Positions 9,700 to 15,691 of a stretch of 26,656 bases of DNA are shown one piece after another (positions within the stretch are counted from its first letter, which is position 1; each line of letters begins with the position of its first letter). The stretch spans positions 1-26,656 of the forward strand of contig CAZAQG010000032.1 in the NCBI GenBank assembly GCA_964487445.1, given 5' to 3'. Position numbers and translations under genes: made by a program. Origin of the DNA: BMS3Abin12 sp964487445. GTDB lineage: Bacteria > Pseudomonadota > Gammaproteobacteria > 21-64-14. Below the pieces are notes generated by a model that was given only the letters and a program-made list of their open reading frames with translations, made no database searches and was not told the DNA's origin.

Positions 9700-10386
9700 T
9701 CAGACCCCGCTCATCTGCTTCTCGCGGATCTCATCGAGGGTCTTGCAGTCGATGCACAGCGTGGCCGTCGGGCGCGCCTCCAGCCGGCGGATGCCGATCT
9801 CGACGCCGCAGGCCTCGCAGTAGCCATATTCGCCGATGTCGATCCGCGCCAGGGCTTCGTTGATCTTCTTCACCAGCTTGCGTTCCCGATCGCGTGTGCG
9901 CAGCTCCAGGCTGAACTCCTCCTCCTGTGTGGCGCGGTCGTTCGGGTCCGGGAAGTTGGCGGCCTCGTCCTGCATGTGGTGCACGGTGCGCTCGGTCTCC
10001 TCCATGAGCTGGCGTTTCCACCCGAGCAGGACCTTGCGGAAGTGCTCGATCTGCGCGTCGCTCATGTAGGGCTCACCCTTCTTGGGTTGATAGGGGGCGA
10101 ACCCCATGACCGACAACAGCCCCCCGGCCTCCGCCCCGGATCCGGATTGCGCGCGCCGGGTGGTGGTCCGTTTCGCCGCCGCGGGCCGCGGCGCCTTCTT
10201 GGTCGCCGCGCGCGGGGGCTTCGCCGGGGCGTTCCCGGCCGCGGCGGCCTTGGGCATACCCTTCTTCGCGACGCGTTTGGCCGTGGACGGTCCCGCCGCC
10301 TTTTCGACGGCGGCCTTTCGCGCGGGGGCAGCGGTCTTTTTGCGCGTCTCCGCGCTGTCTTTGGCGGCCTTCTTGCTGGGTGACAT
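9700..10386 (-). CDS. dksA: RNA polymerase-binding transcription factor DksA with long basic N-terminal extension
   Basis: DksA enters the secondary channel of RNA polymerase and, with ppGpp, tunes rRNA and amino-acid promoters. Residues 83-228 match the normal protein: the coiled-coil tip with DPNDRA (147-152, the DxxDxA acid pair D147 and D150), and a C4 zinc finger with C190, C193, C211 and C214. Residues 1-82 are an added Lys/Ala/Pro-rich, strongly basic, probably disordered tail similar in composition to histone H1-like proteins. The ATG at 10386 has an ideal AGGAG seven bases upstream, so the extension is probably real. A later ATG at codon 108 (MSDAQ) would give a more ordinary size but lacks that site. 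It heads dksA-gluQ(-acs). Confidence 0.95.
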   Translation of the reverse strand: MSPSKKAAKDSAETRKKTAAPARKAAVEKAAGPSTAKRVAKKGMPKAAAAGNAPAKPPRAATKKAPRPAAAKRTTTRRAQSGSGAEAGGLLSVMGFAPYQPKKGEPYMSDAQIEHFRKVLLGWKRQLMEETERTVHHMQDEAANFPDPNDRATQEEEFSLELRTRDRERKLVKKINEALARIDIGEYGYCEACGVEIGIRRLEARPTATLCIDCKTLDEIREKQMSGV

Positions 10387-10424
10387 CCGTTGCTCCTAAG
10401 AGGTCCCGTGGATAAAGCGGGAAA

Positions 10425-10453
10425 TCTATACCAGAAAGGCCTTGAAGGCGCAA
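10425..10453 (-). promoter_or_regulatory. Probable sigma-70 promoter of dksA-gluQ
   Basis: On the minus strand TTGCGC (10448-10453) and TATAGA (10425-10430) are 17 bases apart, giving a leader of about 30 bases before the dksA ATG. The match is partial but the spacing is ideal. Confidence 0.55.
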
Positions 10454-10497
10454 CTGAATGCCACGCCGGGCACCCCGGCGGGGACCCGTGCTCGTCC

Positions 10498-10526
10498 TTG
10501 GAGCCGCTTGCGCACCGTGGTATCGT
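10498..10526 (+). promoter_or_regulatory. Possible promoter of cbbY
   Basis: TTGGAG (10498-10503) and TATCGT (10521-10526) are 17 bases apart and point to a start about 33 bases before the cbbY ATG. Both hexamers are weak matches, so this is tentative. It diverges from the dksA promoter. Confidence 0.3.
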
Positions 10527-10565
10527 AGACGCCGCTCACTGGGACCGTTTCTTCATTTCCGTCAG

Positions 10566-11375
10566 ATGGTTGCATCACAACATCCGAGCCCGACGGGCAC
10601 GGACGGCGGCGCGCGGCGGCCGGCCGCGCTGCTCTTCGATGTCGATGGAACGCTCGCCGAGACCGAGCGGGACGGGCATCGCGTCGCCTTCAACCGCGCG
10701 TTCCGCGCGGCCGGCCTGGACTGGGAATGGTCGGAGTCGCTGTACGGTGAGTTGCTCCGGGTCACCGGCGGCAAGGAACGGATCTGGTACTATATGCAGC
10801 GCTATCGGCCGGATTTCGCACTTCCAGGGGATCCGGACGCGTTCATCGCCGCGTTGCACGAGTCCAAGAACCGCTACTTCGCCGAACTGCTCGCCGGCGG
10901 GGGGGTCGGCCTGCGACCGGGTGTACGGCGCCTGCTCGGCGAGGCGCGCGCGGCCGGTATCCCGCTGCTGATCGTCACCACGACTTCGCCGGAGAACGTG
11001 GCGGCGCTGCTGGAGCACTGCCTGGATCCGGGCGCGCGCGGCTGGTTCGACCTGATCGCCGCGGGTGACGTGGTCCCGGCCAAAAAGCCGGCCCCCGATA
11101 TCTATCACTATGCACTCGCGCACTGCGGTCTGCCGGCGAACGAGTGCATCGCCTTCGAGGACTCGGCGAACGGTCTGCGCGCGGCGCGTGCCGCGGGCGT
11201 GCCCACGGTGGTGACCGTCAGCCACTACAGCCGCGGCGAGGACTTCAGCGGCGCGTGCCTGGTGGTCGATCACCTGGGCGAGCCCGGACAACCGTTCACC
11301 GTGCTCGCCGGTGACGCGGGCGGCGCGTGTTGCGTGGACCTCGACCTGTTGGGGCGCCTGCTCGCACGCATTTGA
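10566..11375 (+). CDS. cbbY: CbbY-type HAD phosphatase (probable xylulose-1,5-bisphosphatase)
   Basis: The 269-residue HAD hydrolase has the nucleophile motif LLFDVDGTLAETE (Asp25 and Asp27), the cap-domain block WEWSESLYGELLRVTGGKERI that marks CbbY, the Thr/Ser motif VTTTSPENVAAL, the Lys of PAKKPAPDIY and the acidic motif FEDSANGL. CbbY removes xylulose-1,5-bisphosphate, a misfire product that inhibits RuBisCO, giving xylulose 5-phosphate; it is often tied to Calvin-cycle genes. None of those lie here, so the substrate is inferred from the cap motif. The ATG at 10566 begins just before the HAD core; it has no clear ribosome site, and the upstream ATG at 10458 would add 36 residues without any. 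It diverges from dksA and runs toward the aminotransferase. Confidence 0.88.
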   Translation: MVASQHPSPTGTDGGARRPAALLFDVDGTLAETERDGHRVAFNRAFRAAGLDWEWSESLYGELLRVTGGKERIWYYMQRYRPDFALPGDPDAFIAALHESKNRYFAELLAGGGVGLRPGVRRLLGEARAAGIPLLIVTTTSPENVAALLEHCLDPGARGWFDLIAAGDVVPAKKPAPDIYHYALAHCGLPANECIAFEDSANGLRAARAAGVPTVVTVSHYSRGEDFSGACLVVDHLGEPGQPFTVLAGDAGGACCVDLDLLGRLLARI

Positions 11376-11473
11376 CGCGCGCTCCTTGACAGGGCGAGCG
11401 CCGACATAGAGGGCCATGGGACGCTCGCGCCGCCGCGCCCGGGCCGCGCGATCCCGGCACGGAGTCCGTACGC

Positions 11474-12670
11474 ATGCCAAGCCTCCCGGTTGCCCGTCGC
11501 ATGGCGGGGATCGAGCCGTTCCAGGTAATGAACCTGCTTGCGCGCGCCCGCTCGCTCGAGGCGCAGGGTCGTTCGATCGTCCACATGGAAATCGGCGAGC
11601 CGGATTTCCCGACCGCCGGGCCGATCGTCGAGGCGGGCTGTCGCGCCTTGCGTGCGGGTCACACGCATTACACGCCGGCCGCCGGGCTTCCCGCGTTGCG
11701 CGAGGCGATCGCGGCCGACTATGCGCGGCGCCACGGGGTCGCGATCGACGCGCGGCGGATCCTGGTGACGCCCGGCGCCTCCGGCGCGTTGCAGCTCATC
11801 CTCGCCGCGCTGGTCGATCCGGGACGGTGCGTGCTCATGGCCGATCCCGGCTACCCATGCAACCGCCACTTCGTGCGCCTGTTCGACGGGGTCGCGGTGC
11901 CGGTTCCGGTCGATGCCTCCACCGGCTATCAGCTCACGCCGGAACGGGTGGAGCGGCACTGGACGCCGGAGACGGTCGCCGTGCTGCTCGCCTCGCCCGC
12001 CAATCCCACCGGCACCGTGATCGGGCGCGCGCAACTCGAAGGTATCCGCGCGCTCGCCGAGCGCCGCGGCGGGGCGCTCATCGCCGACGAGATCTACCAC
12101 GGACTGGTGTACGGGGGGCCGGCGTCGAGCGCGGTCGGCGCGGCCGAGGATGCGGACGTATTCATCGTCAACAGCTTCTCCAAGTATTTCGGCATGACCG
12201 GCTGGCGCGTCGGCTGGCTGGTGAGTCCGCCGCGCTGGGTCCGTGAGCTGGACAAGCTCGCGCAGAACCTCTTCCTCGCGGCCTCCACGCCGGCCCAGTA
12301 TGCCGCGCTGACCGCGTTGGAACCTGCCACCGCGGCGATCCTCGATGCGCGTCGCGACGAGTTTCGCGAGCGGCGCGACTATCTGCTGCCGGCGTTGCGC
12401 GAGATCGGCTTCCGCATCCCGGTGGTCCCGCAGGGGGCCTTCTATCTCTATGCCGACTGCGCCGCGTTCACCACGGACAGCGATGCCTTCGCGCGCACCC
12501 TGCTGGAGGAGGCGGGCGTGGCCGTCACGCCGGGCCGCGATTTCGGCACCAATGCGCCCGAGCGCCACCTGCGCTTCGCCTACACGACCGCGCTCGATCG
12601 CCTCGAAGAGGGCGTGGAACGCATCCGTGCATTCGTCACCCGCCGGGACCGCCCCCCACGGGCGCCCTGA
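11474..12670 (+). CDS. Class I/II pyridoxal-phosphate aminotransferase
   Basis: The 398-residue protein is a fold type I aminotransferase of the aspartate/alanine transaminase group. Visible marks are the EIGEPDFPTA block near the N terminus, THYTPAAGLPALREAI, the Asn and Pro of SPANPTGTV, the cofactor Asp and Tyr in ADEIYHGLVY, the Schiff-base Lys in NSFSKYFGMTGWRVGW (about residue 240) and the substrate-carboxylate Arg in LRFAY near the C terminus. It exchanges amino groups between an amino acid and a 2-oxo acid; the preferred substrate cannot be read. The ATG at 11474 gives the normal family length. A perfect -35 hexamer TTGACA stands at 11386-11391 but its -10 is poor, so co-transcription with cbbY (98-base gap) is equally possible. 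Confidence 0.92.
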   Translation: MPSLPVARRMAGIEPFQVMNLLARARSLEAQGRSIVHMEIGEPDFPTAGPIVEAGCRALRAGHTHYTPAAGLPALREAIAADYARRHGVAIDARRILVTPGASGALQLILAALVDPGRCVLMADPGYPCNRHFVRLFDGVAVPVPVDASTGYQLTPERVERHWTPETVAVLLASPANPTGTVIGRAQLEGIRALAERRGGALIADEIYHGLVYGGPASSAVGAAEDADVFIVNSFSKYFGMTGWRVGWLVSPPRWVRELDKLAQNLFLAASTPAQYAALTALEPATAAILDARRDEFRERRDYLLPALREIGFRIPVVPQGAFYLYADCAAFTTDSDAFARTLLEEAGVAVTPGRDFGTNAPERHLRFAYTTALDRLEEGVERIRAFVTRRDRPPRAP

Positions 12671-12719
12671 TCGTCGTGCCCCGCCGTGCCCCGCCCCCCG
12701 GGATCCGTGGCCGTACGAT

Positions 12720-12810
12720 GTAGCCTGGATGGAGCGCAGCGGAATCCGGGGACCGGTCCTCGTCACGGCGCAATTCCCGGATTTCGGTCTTCGGCCTGCA
12801 TCCGGGCTAC
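12720..12810. repeat. REP-like palindromic intergenic repeat
   Basis: A 91-base imperfect inverted repeat. The left arm begins GTAGCCTGGATGGAGCGCAG (12720-12739) and continues to AATCCGGG. The right arm, read on the minus strand from 12810, begins GTAGCCCGGATGCAGGC and continues to AAATCCGGG. The arms match over their outer 17 bases with three mismatches and again at the inner end, and would form a long hairpin. Similar GTAGCC(C/T)GGATG elements are, from memory, scattered between genes in many GC-rich proteobacteria. It sits between the ends of two convergent genes, the usual position for REP or BIME-type repeats. Confidence 0.7.
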
Positions 12811-12964
12811 CCGGGTTCCGGGTGGTGAGGTCTGCTTCGAGCCGGGTTGAGTTTAGCTGTGGAACCTACTGGAAAAGCTGTGTTTTCGTCTGTAGGCTTC
12901 ATGGTCATTCTTGATTGATGGGGGCCCTGCGCGAGCGTCGTTCGGGTCGAAGTCCCCTGACCGC
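12811..12964. other. Gene-free stretch between the aminotransferase and cysZ ends, with an interrupted hairpin
   Basis: No coding signal is seen. It is more AT-rich than its surroundings. An interrupted inverted repeat spans 12865-12896: CCTAC pairs with GTAGG, then after a small internal loop GAAAA pairs with TTTTC. No T tract follows, so a standard terminator is not supported for either converging gene. Confidence 0.35.
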
Positions 12965-13714
12965 CTACGTCGGGGGCACCGGTGCGAGGGCCTCGACCCA
13001 CATTACGGCGGCGCCGGCCACCGCCGCGGGCATGGCGATGAAGTTCAGGCCCGGCACCAGGGTTGCACCCAGCGTCGCGCCGCCGAATCCGAAGGCGAGT
13101 CCCGGGTGCGCGCGCAGGCGTCGGCGCTGCTCGCGAAAACCGATGCCGTGGTTGCCCATCGGATAGTCCAGGTATTCGAGTGCCAGCATCCAGGCACTGA
13201 AGGTGAACCACAGGAACGGCGCCGCGGCGTTGACTCCGGGGATCAGGAACAGCACCAGCAGCGGCGCGGCGCGCACCGCGAAGTAGCCGAGTTTGCGCAG
13301 TTCCGAGCCGAGCCCGTGCAGTGCCTCGCGCAGCGCTGCGCCCGATCCCGCCGCGGCGGGCTGCGCGGAGTCGCCGCGCAGCAGCGCCTCGACGCGCGCC
13401 GCGAGTACCGCATTGAACGGTGCGCCGACCACATTCGCGACCAGGGTGAAGCCGTAGAACAGGGCGAGCAGGACGGCGATGGCGAACAGCGGCCAGAGCA
13501 GCCAGCGCAGCCACCCGAGCCAGGCGGGGACCAAGCGGTCGACCCAGACATGGAAGTCGGAGGCGACGTAGGCGATCGCGACCGCGAACAGCAATGCGTT
13601 GATCGCCAGCGGCAGGGCCACCACGCCGCGCAGGCGGGGATGGCCCAGCAGCCGCAGGCCGCGCACGAAGTACTGCGCGCCCGCGAGCGGGCCGCGGGGG
13701 GGCTGTGCGCTCAC
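12965..13714 (-). CDS. cysZ: CysZ-like membrane protein (EI24 family), probable sulfate permease
   Basis: The 249-residue protein has hydrophobic segments at about 31-51, 68-97, 155-185 and 215-240, and the EI24/CysZ pattern (GxxxLxHPRLRG near the start, VANVVGAPFN after the second segment, LEYLDYPMGNHG in the third quarter). CysZ brings sulfate into the cytoplasm for cysteine synthesis. The start is a GTG at 13714 whose first four bases GTGA overlap the TGA stop of the FGGY kinase gene, a classic sign of translational coupling. The open frame continues far upstream only because it lies inside the kinase gene in another frame. No other sulfate-assimilation gene is in view. Confidence 0.85.
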   Translation of the reverse strand: MSAQPPRGPLAGAQYFVRGLRLLGHPRLRGVVALPLAINALLFAVAIAYVASDFHVWVDRLVPAWLGWLRWLLWPLFAIAVLLALFYGFTLVANVVGAPFNAVLAARVEALLRGDSAQPAAAGSGAALREALHGLGSELRKLGYFAVRAAPLLVLFLIPGVNAAAPFLWFTFSAWMLALEYLDYPMGNHGIGFREQRRRLRAHPGLAFGFGGATLGATLVPGLNFIAMPAAVAGAAVMWVEALAPVPPT

Positions 13715-14997
13715 GAGCGAGCGCCCGCGCCGCGCCGGGCGAGCAGCGCCGCGCCGTAGGCCGCATCTTCGTGTTCGGGGGCGAGCACCGGCACGCTCAG
13801 CAGCCGTTCGCGGATTCGCCGCCACGGTGTGTTGCGCGCCCCGCCCCCGACCGTGCGCACCGATACCGGATACGGTGCGCCGAGTTCGGCCAGCAGGCGG
13901 TAGCCGCGCGCCTCGATGCGCGCGATGCCCTCCAGGAGACCCTGGAAGAAACGCGCGTCGTCGGCCGGGCGCGGTGCGAGGCGCGGCGCGAGGTCCGGGT
14001 CGGCGATGGGGAAGCGCTCGCCCGGGGCGGGGAGGGGATAGTAGTCGAGACCGGTCTCGTGTTCGGGGTCCAGGCGCGCGCTCAGGGCGTCGAGTTCGTC
14101 CCGGCGGAAGAACCGGCGTAGTACCGCGCCGCCGCTGTTCGAGGCGCCGCCGGCCAGCCAGAGGCCGCCGAGTGGCTGGCTGTAGACACCGAAGCGCGCC
14201 GCGGCCACCGGTGCCGGGGCGATCACCTTCAGGACCAGCGTGGAGCCGAGGGAGGTCACCGCTTCGCCGGGGTGGCGGGCGCCGGTGGCGAGGAAGGCGG
14301 CGGTGCTGTCGGTGGTGCCGGTGACCACCCGGGTGTCCGGCGCCAGGCCGAAGGCGGCGGCGATCGCTCCGGTCACCGGGCCCTGGGTCGTGCCCGGCGT
14401 GAATACCCGCGGCAGCCAGTCGCGGCGTACGTCCAGCGCATCGAGCCACGCGGGCCAGCACCCGGTTTCCAGGTCGTAGCCCATCTTCAGGCAGTGGTTC
14501 ACGTCGCTCACGCCGAAACGGCCCAGGAGTCGCCCGGTGACCCAGTCGGCCACGTGCAGTGCATGACGGGCACGGTCCGCGCCCGGGCGCCGGGCGAGCC
14601 ACAGGAGTTTCGCCAGGCCCGAGCCGGGCTGGACGGCCGGGCTCTCGGGCGGGGCCACGGCGGCGATGCGGCGCGCCTCGGCGCGCGCACGGGTGTCGTC
14701 GTAGAGCAGCGCCGGCGTGAGCGCCGTGCCGGTCGCATCGGTGAGCAGCACGGTGGCGGCGGTTCCGTCCACCGCGACGGCGCGCACGCTCGCGGCGGGG
14801 ACCTCCGCGAGCAGTGCGCGCAGGGTCTCCTCGAGCGCCGTCCACCAATGTTCCGGGAGCTGCTCGCTACGCTCGCCGTTGCGTATCGGTGCAGGCATGG
14901 GAACCGACGCGACGCCGTGCACCGTGCCGGCGGCATCGATGGCCAGCGCGCGGCAGCCGGAGGTGCCGAGGTCGATACCGAGATAGACGTCGGTCAT
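13711..14997 (-). CDS. FGGY-family pentulose kinase (short D-ribulose/xylulose kinase type)
   Basis: The 428-residue product has the two-domain FGGY ATPase fold: GIDLGTSGCRALAID (7-21, phosphate loop with D9, T12 and S13), a catalytic-base Asp in TGTTDSTAAF (D230), SLGSTLVLK (ATP region) and VGGGARN near the C terminus. It is about 70 residues shorter than ordinary xylulokinases and close in length to the small cyanobacterial and plant kinases described as acting on D-ribulose, so an ATP-dependent pentulose 5-kinase is the best guess. The ATG at 14997 directly precedes the conserved fold. A frame open up to a TTG at 15111 would add 38 unconserved residues. It is coupled to cysZ by a 4-base overlap. 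Confidence 0.82.
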   Translation of the reverse strand: MTDVYLGIDLGTSGCRALAIDAAGTVHGVASVPMPAPIRNGERSEQLPEHWWTALEETLRALLAEVPAASVRAVAVDGTAATVLLTDATGTALTPALLYDDTRARAEARRIAAVAPPESPAVQPGSGLAKLLWLARRPGADRARHALHVADWVTGRLLGRFGVSDVNHCLKMGYDLETGCWPAWLDALDVRRDWLPRVFTPGTTQGPVTGAIAAAFGLAPDTRVVTGTTDSTAAFLATGARHPGEAVTSLGSTLVLKVIAPAPVAAARFGVYSQPLGGLWLAGGASNSGGAVLRRFFRRDELDALSARLDPEHETGLDYYPLPAPGERFPIADPDLAPRLAPRPADDARFFQGLLEGIARIEARGYRLLAELGAPYPVSVRTVGGGARNTPWRRIRERLLSVPVLAPEHEDAAYGAALLARRGAGARS

Positions 14998-15180
14998 GCC
15001 GCCCCGGGGGATCGCCGTCCGCCCGCGCGGCGCGCGGGCTCCGTCGGACTTGGAAGGTTCTACTGTAGCGGCGGGAGATCGGTCCATTTTTCCGATCATT
15101 TTGTTAAACAATGTACGCTATCTATCTGAAACTATTGAAAAACTGCTCTTAATATCCCGCTCGCCCCGCTACGAACCCCC
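14998..15180 (-). promoter_or_regulatory. AT-rich leader between queF and the FGGY kinase, with a palindrome
   Basis: This 183-base gap falls from the GC-rich background into an AT-rich stretch (about 15085-15155). It holds the perfect palindrome TTGTTAAACAA (15101-15111) and, on the minus strand, a TACATT (-10-like, about 15112-15117) placed 18 bases after a weak TTCAAT. This fits a promoter with an overlapping operator for the FGGY kinase-cysZ pair, separate from queF. No named regulator can be assigned. Confidence 0.4.
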
Positions 15181-15597
15181 TTAGTCGGCGTCCGCAGCGG
15201 ACGGGCCGCCCGGTACGGGCACCGGCGCGGGCGCCTTCCAGCCGGGGCGGCGGTGCTCGACCGCCACGGTGGTGTAGATCCCGCCGCGCACGTTGAACTT
15301 GGCGCGCAGGCGCAGGTAACGCGGCGCGCAGGCCGCCACCAAGTCGTCGAGGATGTGGTTGGTCACCGCCTCGTGGAAGGCTCCCTCGTCGCGGTAGGAC
15401 CACACGTAGAGCTTGAGGGACTTCAGTTCGATGCAGTGCCGGTCGGGTACGTAGTCGATGTAGAGGACGGCGAAGTCGGGCTGGCCGGTCTTGGGGCACA
15501 GACAGGTGAACTCCGGGATCCGGATGTGGATGAAGTAGTCCCGCTCCGGATGCGGATTGTCGAAGGTCTCCAGGTTCTTGCTGGGGCGGCTCGGCAT
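15181..15597 (-). CDS. queF: NADPH-dependent 7-cyano-7-deazaguanine reductase QueF (type I)
   Basis: The 138-residue protein is the short unimodular QueF, which reduces preQ0 to preQ1 in queuosine synthesis. FTCLCPKTGQPDFA carries the catalytic Cys34, which forms the thioimide, and Asp41. The QueF signature ELKSLKLY (57-64) binds NADPH, and the substrate Glu is probably in FHEAVTNHILDDL. It diverges from smc across 94 bases. The ATG at 15597 has no clear ribosome site, but no better start exists. A functional link to gluQ at 8772-9677 is expected, since GluQRS needs the finished queuosine. Confidence 0.96.
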   Translation of the reverse strand: MPSRPSKNLETFDNPHPERDYFIHIRIPEFTCLCPKTGQPDFAVLYIDYVPDRHCIELKSLKLYVWSYRDEGAFHEAVTNHILDDLVAACAPRYLRLRAKFNVRGGIYTTVAVEHRRPGWKAPAPVPVPGGPSAADAD

Positions 15598-15691
15598 GGG
15601 ATCGGGCAGCGGTGCGCTTTCTCGCGGATCTCGTGCATAATGTACGCGGCCACTCTACACCAAACTCCCGGGCCCGAGAAACCGACCCTCC

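Noticed and set aside
13715..14848. Upstream extension of the cysZ frame to 627 residues
   Set aside because: It is the shifted frame of the FGGY kinase gene with Arg/Pro-rich sequence. The GTGA overlap at 13711-13714 gives the natural start.
15598..15691. preQ1 riboswitch upstream of queF
   Set aside because: The leader is short and I see neither a hairpin nor an A-rich tail of the preQ1 type.
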